From positions 558,001 through 622,000 of the forward strand of contig JBFWNG010000001.1 in the NCBI GenBank assembly GCA_050251195.1: a stretch of 64,000 bases of DNA. Direction: 5' to 3'. The DNA comes from JBFWNG01 sp050251195 (GTDB taxonomy: Bacteria; Bdellovibrionota_B; Oligoflexia; Oligoflexales; Oligoflexaceae). Under the pieces are notes generated by a model. The model worked only from the letters and a program-made list of their open reading frames with translations. It had not been told where the DNA came from and made no database searches. Of this stretch, positions 41,582 through 50,515 are shown piece after piece; the first letter of the stretch is position 1; every line of letters starts with the position of its first letter. A program made the translations under genes and the position numbers.

Positions 41582-43219
41582 GTGAACGACTCAAATTTGA
41601 CAAAAATCCGCAAGGCATTGAGGGAAGAGCTTTCCCGCTCGCTCAAATCTTTGAAAGTGCCTGGGCATCCGCGACCTTATTTTCTCAGTTATCTGATTCG
41701 GGACCAGAAGACGCTGGATCTGTGGGCTCGGTACGGTTCTCTCTGCCAAAATCAAAACGATCAGAAACGCATGTGTTATGCCGATGTACGGGTCGGGGGC
41801 TATCGATACGATCACGTGGCGAATGGGGGACTGAGCGACAATGCCAACGAGGAAGGCGAGGGATTCGAGTTGCCCGACATGCCTCTCGAAGACAATCCCG
41901 ATGCGCTCAAGTTTTGTCTGTGGCGGCTAACGGACGCGCGATATCGCGACGCCGTCAAAAAATATCACGAGAAGAGATCGCGCGACATAAGCTATCTCGA
42001 TGAAAGCAAAGAGCTGGCCTCTTTCTCCAAGATGTCAAAGTCCGTCGAAGTGGGGAAGATAAAACCCGCCGCGCTTCACGGCGAAGCGATGCAGGAATAC
42101 ATTAAGGCGGCGAGTTTGGTTTTCAGGGATTATCCTGAGATCAAGAATTCGTATGTGGAATATTCGGCAACTCACACAACAAAGGTCTTTTCGAGTACCG
42201 AGGGCGTCGAACGCGTTTGGCAAGAAAGCGTGTACGGTTTGACCGCTTACATGTGGCTTCACAGCAAGCAGTGCAATCACGACATGACCATTGCTGTTCA
42301 TACGCCTAACTTTTCGCAATTACCGTCGCTTCCCGTGTTCAAGAAGAGTATCGAAAGCAAACTGAAACTCCTCCATTCCTTGGAAAAAAGCGATAGGATG
42401 ACTTCCTACGCGGGCCCCGTCCTGTTAGCGCCTCAGCCGGCAGGTCTGTTTCTCCACGAAGCCATTGGTCATAGACTGGAAGGCTCGCGTCTCTTGTCCA
42501 ATAGCGAAGGCAAGACTTTCAAAGACAAGGTCGGCACACAGATCATGCATCCGGCGATCTCTATCTATGACGATCCGACAATCAAGAGTTATAACGGAAC
42601 GGATCTCGTGGGAACTTTTCCTTTCGATGACGAAGGCACCGAAGCCCAGCGGGTATGCTTGGTCAAGGAAGGGTACCTCACGGACTTTCTTAACACGCGG
42701 GCACCTTGTCGTTCCGCAAAATATCAAATGAACGGTCACGCACGAAACCAAACGGTAGAGCGGCCGATCAGTCGCATGGCAAATCTCATTGTGGAGTCCA
42801 AGGGCAAGCTGAATTTTGAGCAAATGAAAAAACGCCTCATCGAAGAAGTTGTGAAGCGTAAACTTCCCTATGGTGTGATTCTCTACGACGTGGAAGGCGG
42901 CGAGACGGGAACCGAATCCTACAACTTCCAGGCGTTCCTTGGCGAGATCATGGTGGCTACAAAAATATACCCCAACGGCAAGGAGCAAATGGTCTGGGGC
43001 GTTGATTTTGTGGGAACACCGCTGGCCACTCTCTCACAGATTTCGGAAGTGGGGGGCGATTACGTCGTCGACAACAGCTTTTGTGGTGCCGAGTCAGGCA
43101 CCATTCCCGTGAGCACCGTGTCTCCGCCCATTTTGATCAACAATCTGGAACTCCAGGCCAAGCAATCCCATAACGTCACACAGTACGTCTTGCCGCTCCC
43201 ATGGTGGGATAGAGGCTAA
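41582..43219 (+). CDS. TldD/PmbA-family metalloprotease
   Basis: 545 residues from GTG 41582. The core LFLHEAIGHRLEGSRLLSNS carries HExxxH, the zinc motif of TldD, followed by FDDEGTEAQRVCLVKEGYLT and the Cys/His-poor C-terminal beta domain (GGDYVVDNSFCGAESGTIPV). TldD works with PmbA/TldE to cleave peptides in microcin or CcdA processing, but a PmbA partner is not seen here. The N-terminal 130 residues (FLSYLIRDQKTLDLWARYGS) resemble the 'TldD/PmbA family' proteins with a longer lead than E. coli TldD. Co-transcribed with the carbonic anhydrase-like gene. Confidence 0.85.
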   Translation: MNDSNLTKIRKALREELSRSLKSLKVPGHPRPYFLSYLIRDQKTLDLWARYGSLCQNQNDQKRMCYADVRVGGYRYDHVANGGLSDNANEEGEGFELPDMPLEDNPDALKFCLWRLTDARYRDAVKKYHEKRSRDISYLDESKELASFSKMSKSVEVGKIKPAALHGEAMQEYIKAASLVFRDYPEIKNSYVEYSATHTTKVFSSTEGVERVWQESVYGLTAYMWLHSKQCNHDMTIAVHTPNFSQLPSLPVFKKSIESKLKLLHSLEKSDRMTSYAGPVLLAPQPAGLFLHEAIGHRLEGSRLLSNSEGKTFKDKVGTQIMHPAISIYDDPTIKSYNGTDLVGTFPFDDEGTEAQRVCLVKEGYLTDFLNTRAPCRSAKYQMNGHARNQTVERPISRMANLIVESKGKLNFEQMKKRLIEEVVKRKLPYGVILYDVEGGETGTESYNFQAFLGEIMVATKIYPNGKEQMVWGVDFVGTPLATLSQISEVGGDYVVDNSFCGAESGTIPVSTVSPPILINNLELQAKQSHNVTQYVLPLPWWDRG

Positions 43220-43354
43220 CATTAGCCTCCAGATGATCAGCGTATGTATTGAGAATCTTGTGGTTTTTTAAAAAAACCGGCATTTTCTTAAGTTTTCCCG
43301 TCAATTTGCCGATAAGGGTCGCAGGCTTCCGCCGTAATTTTTTGGAGAGTCTTT

Positions 43355-44197
43355 ATGATCCGGAATCGTTTTTGCTTCTTGTACGTTCTGTTAGTTCTAA
43401 CTGCCTGCGAACAATCCCAGCACAATGACGGTTCCCGACGCGGCAATCCCAATCCCGTTGGAACGCCAACAACAACGACTCCAAACGGTCAGAATCAAAC
43501 AACGCAGCCTCAGCAACAAGGGGCGACTCAAAACATGGACGTCGACTCCGAACATGGAATTGGTTGGTTTTTCGGACGCGGCAAAGTAACCACGATTAAG
43601 CAATCGAGGGACGAGGCGGACGACGATAGATGGAGCGAAAACGTTGACGGTTGCGAAATAGGGTTCGAGGCGACCATGATAGCTAAAAGTATCGGAATCG
43701 CGGACGATGGCCACTTTGCCATGAAGCAAGGCGGCAGCAACCACTCAGGGGGCGGCGCGGACAAAGAAAGATGGCTTGATACCGGCGTTAGATCCGACGG
43801 TGAAATACAATTACAATGGGAAGGCCCACACCCGAAAAACCATGACTTCGAACTGCCGGCCGGAAAAATGTTCCTCAAAGAAACTGGCAAAGCATTGGAA
43901 GGCAACTGGCTCGGACTCAAATGGGCGCAAGTCAAATTGGCAGGCAAAGACGGCTCACCCGCAAATGGTGGCGTGAGATGGATGATGTGGATCAACACGG
44001 ACGTCGATCAAAGCAACGGCAAACCCGACAACTCAAAATGGCGTCAAGTCTACGACTTCATCGATGGTAAGGACGTAGAGGTGATCCAACCGCAAACGTT
44101 CGTCATGACAGGAACCATGGACGTCGAGGTACGACGCTCAGGTACCAAGAGTCACGAAGTCTACGGCGGCGGATTGCACGTTCGACCGCTTAAATAG
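43355..44197 (+). CDS. Lipoprotein, possible sugar-binding fold
   Basis: 280 residues. Signal with lipobox LTACE, then a Thr/Gln/Asn-rich linker (residues about 25-60). The mature domain has many Trp and Gly (GWFFGRGKVTTIKQSRDEAD, RWLDTGVRSDGEIQLQWEGP, LEGNWLGLKWAQVKL, GGVRWMMWINTDVDQSNGKP). The pattern recalls lectin-like or lyase-like beta sandwiches, but I cannot name a family. GGAG lies ten bases before the ATG. The 135 bases before it contain GGTTTTTT-AAAAAAACC near 43262, an AT hairpin that may end the TldD transcript. Confidence 0.6.
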   Translation: MIRNRFCFLYVLLVLTACEQSQHNDGSRRGNPNPVGTPTTTTPNGQNQTTQPQQQGATQNMDVDSEHGIGWFFGRGKVTTIKQSRDEADDDRWSENVDGCEIGFEATMIAKSIGIADDGHFAMKQGGSNHSGGGADKERWLDTGVRSDGEIQLQWEGPHPKNHDFELPAGKMFLKETGKALEGNWLGLKWAQVKLAGKDGSPANGGVRWMMWINTDVDQSNGKPDNSKWRQVYDFIDGKDVEVIQPQTFVMTGTMDVEVRRSGTKSHEVYGGGLHVRPLK

Positions 44198-44347
44198 AGA
44201 AATCCTGAAAGTCATTTCCTCAAACCACGTCACAGTGGGACGTCCTTTTGCTATGTTTTTTTTAAACGGCAATTAGTCGTTTTGACTCACTTTACAGACC
44301 GAACGCAATCGTCTAAACATGGGCAACTTTATTTTTTGGAGAAACCT

Positions 44348-44896
44348 ATGAAGAGTTTAGCGTTCGTTTTTGCTTTGTTCTCGATTGCGACCGTGAGCCA
44401 AGCGGATATCAATCTTTCTTGGGGCGAAAGTATCAACATTGGTGGCGAAACTGTCAGATGCGGTACAGGCGGTGAATCCATTGTGTGCACGTCGTCTAAC
44501 ACCTCTAGCAGCTACACCGGAAGCTCAGTTGATTCAGCGATCCAACGTTGTGTGCAATACAGCTCGTCGGAATATCAAAAGTATTGCGGCCAATATGTAA
44601 GTTGTACGGGTCAGGCTACGTATTGTACGTCTTCGAACACCAGCAGTTCTTACTACGGCAGTTCCGTTAATTCCGCCATTCAACGTTGCACCCAGTATTC
44701 AAGCTCGGAGTATCAGAAGTACTGCGGTCAATACGTTAGCTGCACGTCAGATGTTTCTTATTGCACGTCATCCAACACCAGCAGTACATACTACGGCGGA
44801 AATTTGGATTCTGCGATCCAGCGCTGTGAACAGTTTTCGTCTTCGGAATACAAAAGATATTGCAGTCAGTATACGAGTTGCAGTGGTGTTAATTAG
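44348..44896 (+). CDS. Secreted Cys-rich three-repeat protein
   Basis: 182 residues from ATG 44348 (GGAG seven bases upstream). Signal peptide MKSLAFVFALFSIATVSQA. The mature part begins with a short lead (INLSWGESINIGGETVRC), then three tandem units of about 43 residues: CTSSNTSSSYYGSSVNSAIQ, followed by RCxQYSSSEYQKYCGQYVSC. Each unit has four Cys, eight residues in the middle are nearly invariant, and Ser and Tyr are abundant. Likely periplasmic or extracellular and disulphide-linked. No family recognised. The dispersed repeat begins just after the stop. Confidence 0.7.
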   Translation: MKSLAFVFALFSIATVSQADINLSWGESINIGGETVRCGTGGESIVCTSSNTSSSYTGSSVDSAIQRCVQYSSSEYQKYCGQYVSCTGQATYCTSSNTSSSYYGSSVNSAIQRCTQYSSSEYQKYCGQYVSCTSDVSYCTSSNTSSTYYGGNLDSAIQRCEQFSSSEYKRYCSQYTSCSGVN

Positions 44897-44897
44897 A

Positions 44898-44925
44898 GAG
44901 ATTCTTCGCTTCGCTCAGAATGACG
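44898..44925 (+). repeat. 28-base dispersed repeat after the Cys-rich gene
   Basis: GAGATTCTTCGCTTCGCTCA plus GAATGACG matches the consensus with two changes. It follows the TAG of the three-repeat protein directly, with a partial copy (GGCTTCGCTCAATAC) just downstream. Confidence 0.75.
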
Positions 44926-44975
44926 GGGCTTCGCTCAATACACGCCGAGGTTTGGAAACGCTGCAAGAGTATTTG

Positions 44976-45015
44976 CCCGGAATTTTCACCATTCTAGGAG
45001 TGGTGAAAATTCGGG
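44976..45015. terminator. Hairpin between convergent genes
   Basis: GAATTTTCACCA (44980-44991) pairs perfectly with TGGTGAAAATTC (45001-45012) around a 9-base loop, and a CCC/GGG pair extends the stem with a bulge. It is placed between the convergent ends of the Cys-rich gene and yigZ. No T-tract, so its terminator role is inferred. Confidence 0.5.
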
Positions 45016-45019
45016 AGAC

Positions 45020-45586
45020 TCACGGAGACGACCATTCCGTAAACGCGTCCGCGTGTAGTTCGGGTATCAGGATTTTGCAGACAATTTCATCCGAAAAACT
45101 TTTGTCGCAGATTTCGCCGCCCACCGCTTTAAGCCTTCTTTCAAAGCTTGGATATTCCGCGTGAGACATCTTGCAGGTGCGCATCACTTTGATGACGTAG
45201 GGAACGATGACGGCGCTTGAAACCAAGATTTTAGCGGCTCTGGAGTAGGCTCGTACCAGGCCGCCCGCGCCGAGTTTGATGCCGCCGAAATATCGGACTA
45301 CGAAAACGACAGAGTTGATGAGATCGTTGCCCTCAAGATGGGCGAGGATGGGTTTGCCCGCGGTTGATTTGGGTTCTCCGGCGTCAAAAGCACGCACTTT
45401 GAGGGCGCCGCTGTCTTCTTGGATGCGGTACGCATAAACGATGTGACTGGCGTCAGGGTATTCTGCTTCGATTTCTCGCAGCTCGTCTGAAAATTCTTTC
45501 TCAGAACGTACGCTGCGAGCTATAGCAATAAAGCGAGACTTTTTTTCAACGAGTTCAATTTGGCAAGGATGGGCGAAGATCTGCAC
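45020..45586 (-). CDS. yigZ: YigZ/IMPACT family protein
   Basis: 188 residues. VEKKSRFIAIARSVRSEKEF, DASHIVYAYRI, FDAGEPKSTAGKPILAHLEG and VVFVVRYFGGIKLGAGGLVR are the IMPACT-family core. The C-terminal ferredoxin-like half is present (SFERRLKAVGGEI). Bacterial YigZ is thought to bind RNA or the ribosome and its action in cells is unclear. It starts 10 bases after rpsU ends and forms a transcript with rpsU and perhaps aat. Confidence 0.85.
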   Translation of the reverse strand: MQIFAHPCQIELVEKKSRFIAIARSVRSEKEFSDELREIEAEYPDASHIVYAYRIQEDSGALKVRAFDAGEPKSTAGKPILAHLEGNDLINSVVFVVRYFGGIKLGAGGLVRAYSRAAKILVSSAVIVPYVIKVMRTCKMSHAEYPSFERRLKAVGGEICDKSFSDEIVCKILIPELHADAFTEWSSP

Positions 45587-45596
45587 TTAAACAGAA

Positions 45597-45806
45597 TCAG
45601 GCGCCGTAACTGCTGCCAAATTTACGCATTTGTTTGATCATGCGTTTTCTTGCTGCCGCTTGCTTTTTCTTCTTCTTGATCGATGGCTTTTCGTAATGTT
45701 GTCGTTTCTTTAGCTCGGAAACTGTTCCTGCTTTTTCAACTTGCTTCTTAAGGATCTTAAGAGCTCGTTCTACGTTTTCGCCTTCTCTCATTTTTACGCC
45801 GGGCAT
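45597..45806 (-). CDS. rpsU: 30S ribosomal protein bS21
   Basis: 69 residues, basic, starting PGVKMREGENVERALKILKK and ending in a Lys/Arg-rich helix (KKKKKQAAARKRMIKQMRK). It matches bS21, which binds near the platform of the small subunit and assists initiation on messages. GGAGA lies four to five bases before the ATG. The C-terminus has a family-like extension. Next to yigZ and aat. Confidence 0.93.
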   Translation of the reverse strand: MPGVKMREGENVERALKILKKQVEKAGTVSELKKRQHYEKPSIKKKKKQAAARKRMIKQMRKFGSSYGA

Positions 45807-45863
45807 GAAATCTCCTCTAGTGTTTTACAAGCGTAGCAATATAAAAGAAAAATCTCAATCTGG

Positions 45864-46448
45864 CTAGCGGATTTGTCGTTGTTTTCCTAAGGCTTGTTGC
45901 AGCCTCTTGAGGTATTCCGCTTCGGGAATCTCAACGGCCCCCAGCGATCGGAGGTGGGGTGTGACAAATTGAACTTCGAGAAGCGTAAATCCTTTATCAT
46001 TCAAGTACTTAAGGAGATAAAACAGGGCTGCTTTGGAGGCGTTTGGCTCCCGCGAAAACATGGACTCGGCAAAGAAAGCTCTTTCGATGCAAACTCCGTA
46101 GAGACCCCCCACAAGATCCTTGTCCCTCCAAACCTCGACCGAGGTGGCAAATCCCAGGCGGTGGAGCTCCATGTAAGCCTTTTTGATGTCGGGACTGATC
46201 CACGTCTCCGGCCGATTGGCGCAACCGGCAATGACCTCGTTAAACGCCTTGTCAAAGGTGATCTGGAAAGGGTTCTTTTTGAGAAAGCGGGCAAACGAGC
46301 GCGATACATGGAAGCCGTCGAGCGGTATGACCGCGCGGGGATCAGGATTGAGCCAGTGGATTTCGTTTGTTTGGGAATCAGCCATGGGGAAGAATCCCTG
46401 GCTGTATGCTGCGATCAGAAAATATGGCGAAAGTTGGTCTATCTCCAT
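45864..46448 (-). CDS. aat: Leucyl/phenylalanyl-tRNA-protein transferase
   Basis: 194 residues from ATG 46448 (a GTG codon precedes it directly). Typical Aat: SPYFLIAAYSQGFFPMADSQ, EIHWLNPDPRAVIPLDGFHV, ETWISPDIKKAYMELHRLGF and FFAESMFSREPNASKAALFY. It adds Leu or Phe to proteins with N-terminal Arg or Lys, marking them for ClpS/ClpAP. It starts nine bases after the GAF/HD-GYP gene stops, so a shared transcript is likely. Confidence 0.93.
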   Translation of the reverse strand: MEIDQLSPYFLIAAYSQGFFPMADSQTNEIHWLNPDPRAVIPLDGFHVSRSFARFLKKNPFQITFDKAFNEVIAGCANRPETWISPDIKKAYMELHRLGFATSVEVWRDKDLVGGLYGVCIERAFFAESMFSREPNASKAALFYLLKYLNDKGFTLLEVQFVTPHLRSLGAVEIPEAEYLKRLQQALGKQRQIR

Positions 46449-46457
46449 CACCCGATA

Positions 46458-48476
46458 TTAGGTGGATTCCGGCGTATTGCCAACCAGTTTGTAAACCTCG
46501 GACTCGGTGAAGATGGTGAAGAGTTCTTTGTCACAACGCCCTGACTTTACCTCAACCTCGATAATGCCGAGCGCCTTTTCGACGGGAACGGCCTTTTTGT
46601 ACGGTCGATCTGCTGCGGTGAGGGCGTCGAACATGTCGGCGATAGTCATAATGCGCGACTGCACGGGAATCTCATCGCCAAAGGCGGCGGTGGGATAGCC
46701 GGTGCCGTCCAGTTTTTCGTGGTGTTTGGCGGCTATCTGCGGAACGGTAGCAAACTTGGATCCCCAAGGAATTTTGCGCAAGAACTCGTAGGTGTGAATA
46801 ACGTGGCTTTGGATTTCTGCAAATTCCTCGCGGGTCAGCGAGCCACGCGAAACCGAAAGCGCCTTTAGCTCGTCGTCGCGAAGAAGCGGAATGTTCTTGT
46901 TGTGCGATGATTTGTAATTCATGTTGGCGATGTCTTTAAGCTTCTCGAAGCCCCCTTGTTCAAGAACGGTCGGCTCGTTGGCTTTCAGGATAAATCCGAG
47001 CAGAGTCGTAAGCTCTGTAAACTTGCTGTCGCGCACGGATTTGAGCGAGTCTTTGGAGAACCCCGGCGGAAAAAGGTGGGGGGCGCTTAGATACTTGACG
47101 ACCTCTTCGAGGTATTCAATCTCTATGCGGCTGCGTACGTGGTCGAATCGCTCCATCAAGATATCCTTTTGCCAAGGATAGAGCTTCTTCGCCTTAACGA
47201 GAACCTCCTCTCGAACCCCGAGCTTGCCAAAGTCGTGGAGTAGGGAGGCGTATTCGATCTCTTTGAGTTGATCGTCGCTGAATTTCAAAGAACTGTAAGG
47301 TCCGACGGAAACAATACTGACTTTCTTGGCAAGTTCGACAGTGAGCAACGCCACCCGGTGCGAGTGACCGCTCGTTGTCGGATCCCGTTGTTCGATGGCT
47401 GTAACCGATGCGTGGACAAAGCCCTCGAACAACTGTTCCTTCTCCTCGGTGAGGAGAGCGTTTTCGAGGGCGATACCTGCTTGGTGGGCGACGATTTCGG
47501 CATATTCAATTGTGCTTTCGTCGAATGGAATTATTTTGGCGACGAAATCCTTTTTCGCCTTTAGCTTCTCGGTGCCGGGTTTTTTGCGATTGATAAGCTG
47601 AATAACGCCGATGATGTGATTGCTAATGTCGAACATGGGGAGGGTTAGCATGGAGTGGCATTCATAGCCTATTTGCTCGTCCCAGGTCCGATCATGTTTG
47701 GCGTTATAAGGATTCTTTTTAGAATCCGGGTCCAGCTTATAAAGGTCGGGAATGTTGATTGAGGTCTTGTGAATAATCACGTTTCCGACAATCGAATTTT
47801 CCGTGATCGGCATTTTAAACTCGGATAGGTTTTGCTTCACGGATTCATTTTGCGTAACTTTGAATTCGATTTCACCTTCAGTCTTTTCGGGATTCTTCCA
47901 ATTAACGACATAGATGGAACCGGCGTCGGCGTTAGTGACCTCGCGGGCTTTTTGCAAGATGAGAGAGAGAAGTTTGTTGGTGTCGCGAATGCCGTTGAGC
48001 TCTCGGGATATTCGCATGATGTACTTCACCGATTCGCTTTTTTCCTCAACGTGACTCCGCGATCGTTCCGATTCTAATATAAGTCTCTGGGAGTGAAAGA
48101 AGTTTTGAGTCTGCCAGACGAGTCCTTTAGCGGAAATTGGAAAGTTGAGGGTTTGAATATGATGATCTTGGTGAGACGCGAAAAACTTTATCAATTCGCT
48201 GTCCGTTCCCGTGCATACAATAATGTTTTCGGGTTTCTTGAGTTTCTGAACGAGCTTTTCAAAGCGGTTCTTGTCTTTCCAAGCCTCCGGACTGCAATAG
48301 AAAATGTTGATTTCATCGTCGGCAACGGAGACGTAATAATCTTTGGGTTTGTCAACTGAATATGTTCGGAAATCCTCAAGACTAAGAGTTGCTGCGCAGA
48401 GGCTGTCGAAGTCTTCGAGGGTTACGGAATCAGACGCGTTGGCGATTATGGGGGCTTTGAGCTTCTTGTTTTCCAT
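46458..48476 (-). CDS. GAF plus HD-GYP protein
   Basis: 672 residues. The N-terminal 130 residues look like a degenerate receiver-type domain. Residues about 155-345 are a GAF domain (KLLSLILQKAREVTNADAGS, HSMLTLPMFDISNHIIGVIQ, EIVAHQAGIALENALL). Residues about 360-660 are an HD-GYP domain: TSGHSHRVALLTVELAKKV, SLLHDFGKLGVREEVLVKAK and AAKHHEKLDGTGYPTAAFGD, with an unusual insert of about 110 residues between the HD and GYP parts. Likely a cyclic-di-GMP phosphodiesterase sensing a small ligand through GAF. Confidence 0.82.
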   Translation of the reverse strand: MENKKLKAPIIANASDSVTLEDFDSLCAATLSLEDFRTYSVDKPKDYYVSVADDEINIFYCSPEAWKDKNRFEKLVQKLKKPENIIVCTGTDSELIKFFASHQDHHIQTLNFPISAKGLVWQTQNFFHSQRLILESERSRSHVEEKSESVKYIMRISRELNGIRDTNKLLSLILQKAREVTNADAGSIYVVNWKNPEKTEGEIEFKVTQNESVKQNLSEFKMPITENSIVGNVIIHKTSINIPDLYKLDPDSKKNPYNAKHDRTWDEQIGYECHSMLTLPMFDISNHIIGVIQLINRKKPGTEKLKAKKDFVAKIIPFDESTIEYAEIVAHQAGIALENALLTEEKEQLFEGFVHASVTAIEQRDPTTSGHSHRVALLTVELAKKVSIVSVGPYSSLKFSDDQLKEIEYASLLHDFGKLGVREEVLVKAKKLYPWQKDILMERFDHVRSRIEIEYLEEVVKYLSAPHLFPPGFSKDSLKSVRDSKFTELTTLLGFILKANEPTVLEQGGFEKLKDIANMNYKSSHNKNIPLLRDDELKALSVSRGSLTREEFAEIQSHVIHTYEFLRKIPWGSKFATVPQIAAKHHEKLDGTGYPTAAFGDEIPVQSRIMTIADMFDALTAADRPYKKAVPVEKALGIIEVEVKSGRCDKELFTIFTESEVYKLVGNTPEST

Positions 48477-48601
48477 AAGGTACCTAACTTTGTCAGCCGA
48501 GCGAACTCGGTCGATTTCCCGGTTGTCTAATCTTGTGCTTGAAGGTATGTCTTATTTTAACCCAATACCTAGTTTGTTACCACTCTCAGGCAGGAGATCA
48601 T

Positions 48602-49321
48602 ATGGATACGGGCGTCATTGTTGACGTAGAGACAACGGGCATCAATCCCGAGACTGACAAGATAATTGAGATAGGCGTTTTGCAATTTATGCTAAATGAA
48701 GGCGAACAGCCGATCATTACAGCTATGTATAGCGGTTTGGAAGATCCTGGCTTCCCGTTGACGGAAGAGATAAAGGCTATCACCGGAATCACAGACGCCG
48801 CTCTTAAAGACCAAAAGATTAATTGGTCCTATGTCGCCGAGCTCATAAACGGTTCGGAAATCGCAGTAGCGCACAATGCAGCCTTTGATCGGGGGTTCTT
48901 GATGAAAAGGCAAGAATTGACGCCGCTCGATGTGCATTGGGCTTGCTCCATGCGACATATCGCTTGGGATAAAAAGAAGATGCAGACCCGAGCGCTCAAC
49001 TATCTTGCAGCGGACCACGGTTTTGTAAATCCATTCGCTCATCGCGCGTTGTTTGATTGCGCAACAACGTTTCGTCTCATTTCTCCACATTTGGAAGAAC
49101 TTATCTTTAGGAGCTACAAACGCGAGATCGAAATCTTGGCGCAACACGCTCCTTACGAACAGAAGGACAAACTGAAAAAACGTAGTTACCGATGGAACGA
49201 CAAGGCTCGGGTATGGTGCAAGGTTATTCTTGAATCGGACTTGGAAGAGGAACGCAGCTTCCTGGAAAGCGAAATTTATGCGGGGCGATCGATGCACCTC
49301 GAGGTTGCCGTTCAAATGTAA
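48602..49321 (+). CDS. 3'-5' exonuclease, DnaQ-like (DEDDh)
   Basis: 239 residues from ATG 48602 (AGGAG five bases upstream; a frame from 48533 has no site). VDVETTGINPETDKIIEIGV (ExoI motif), AHNAAFDRGFLM (ExoII) and FAHRALFDCATTFRL (ExoIII with His) give the DEDDh set. The C-terminal 60 residues (KRSYRWNDKARVWCKVILES) look like a small module found after such exonucleases and helicases, with a Trp-rich strand pair. It is likely a proofreading-like or repair exonuclease; not necessarily DnaQ itself, since homologues are many. Confidence 0.82.
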   Translation: MDTGVIVDVETTGINPETDKIIEIGVLQFMLNEGEQPIITAMYSGLEDPGFPLTEEIKAITGITDAALKDQKINWSYVAELINGSEIAVAHNAAFDRGFLMKRQELTPLDVHWACSMRHIAWDKKKMQTRALNYLAADHGFVNPFAHRALFDCATTFRLISPHLEELIFRSYKREIEILAQHAPYEQKDKLKKRSYRWNDKARVWCKVILESDLEEERSFLESEIYAGRSMHLEVAVQM

Positions 49322-49495
49322 AGACAACTGTCGATGTTTTCGACAGAAACACGAGCGATGAGCGAGGGGCAGGTGTAAGGTCGCGAAACCATAGCCTTGG
49401 CTTGGCACAGAAGGAGTTCGAGGGTGGTCAAGTACTTGCAGAGGGAGAGTGGTTGGGGCATTGTGCATTGCCAACAAAATTTTGGAGTTTGGACT

Positions 49496-50035
49496 GTGAA
49501 AAAAGTTTTACAAAGTACTGTAGTTTTGACCCTTGCGGTTGGGTGCGGTAAAGATAGTGGATCTGGTCATAAGATCAACCCGAGGTTTGTCGGAACCTGG
49601 GAAGGCTGCGTGGATCACAAGGATGGTGGGAGCGGTAAGGGAACTTACACGTTTTCGAAATCCTCGAAGATGATTTCGGAAGTAGAGAGCTATGCAGAGA
49701 AGGGGTGTACAGGTGAAAAGTATACTCTAGCATACGGAGAAGCGAGTCTCGCGGAGAAGGGCATCAGTGAAATAATTGAAGGCGGAAAGACATTTGGAGT
49801 CGAAACGCAAAAAGTCTCGGTAACGGCACTGAGTGACCTTGCTGTGAGTGTTCTCAATTCGGAAAAATACTGTGATATTGATTCATGGGCCGTCGGTAAA
49901 ACGGAAGATTTGTCAAACTGCGCGGACGCGAAGTCAAAGGATGATGATCAATTGGAAATGGGTGTTGGCGATGACGATGTGCTGTCAGTAAAGTTTTCAC
50001 GCGAAATTCTGAAAATGAAGCGCGTCGCAGACTAG
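49496..50035 (+). CDS. Lipoprotein, lipocalin-like pattern
   Basis: 179 residues from GTG 49496, with GGAG eight bases upstream; the frame is open to 49397 without a signal. Lipobox AVGCG. FVGTWEGCVDHKDGGSGKGT, then TFSKSSKMISEVESYAEKGC, parallels the lipoprotein at 30695, and both have six Cys. A small beta-barrel with disulphides is likely; function unknown. A perfect terminator follows the stop. The region 49322-49495 contains CTGTCGA-TGTTT-TCGACAG (49328-49346), a short hairpin. Confidence 0.65.
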   Translation: MKKVLQSTVVLTLAVGCGKDSGSGHKINPRFVGTWEGCVDHKDGGSGKGTYTFSKSSKMISEVESYAEKGCTGEKYTLAYGEASLAEKGISEIIEGGKTFGVETQKVSVTALSDLAVSVLNSEKYCDIDSWAVGKTEDLSNCADAKSKDDDQLEMGVGDDDVLSVKFSREILKMKRVAD

Positions 50036-50061
50036 TAAAATATAAAGTGGCCATAAAAAAA

Positions 50062-50089
50062 GAGGGGCTTGCGGAAGCCCCTCTTTTTT
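50062..50089. terminator. Bidirectional rho-independent terminator
   Basis: GAGGGGCTT-GCGG-AAGCCCCTC forms a perfect 9-bp stem with A-run before and six T after it. It serves the lipoprotein gene ending at 50035 on plus and the HU gene ending at 50096 on minus. Confidence 0.9.
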
Positions 50090-50095
50090 CATGCA

Positions 50096-50377
50096 TTACT
50101 TAGCTTTGTTGACGGTGTCTTTCAAGCTAGCGCCAGCTCTGAAAACAGGAACGGTGCGAGCGGGAATTTTGATCTCTTCGCCAGTTTGTGGGTTGCGGCC
50201 TACTCTTGCTTTTCTTTTAGAAGTAGTAAAAGTACCGAAGCCTACAAGTCTGATTCCGTCTTTTTTCTTGATGTTCTTTTCAACGATGTCGGTGAAAGCA
50301 GCAAGCATCTTGTCAGTGTCAACTTTTGTAGCGCCTGTTGTCTTTGCAATAGCGTCTACGAGTTCAGATCTGTTCAT
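50096..50377 (-). CDS. HU-type DNA-binding protein
   Basis: 93 residues, the HU/IHF length. MNRSELVDAIAKTTGATKVD, RLVGFGTFTTSKRKARVGRN and PQTGEEIKIPARTVPVFRAG are classical, with the beta-arm Pro present (KIPA). A histone-like protein that bends DNA non-specifically. GGAGGAG is just upstream of the ATG. Ends at the bidirectional terminator. Confidence 0.93.
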   Translation of the reverse strand: MNRSELVDAIAKTTGATKVDTDKMLAAFTDIVEKNIKKKDGIRLVGFGTFTTSKRKARVGRNPQTGEEIKIPARTVPVFRAGASLKDTVNKAK

Positions 50378-50515
50378 AACTCCTCCAATTAAAAGTACGT
50401 GATTAATACGGACACGATAGCTGGAATAATCCTACAAATCAACATTTTTCAAGGGGTGAAAAAAAAATTAGTTTTGCTGAGACGTGTGCGTAGAACGAGT
50501 TTTGGGGATTGGTAA

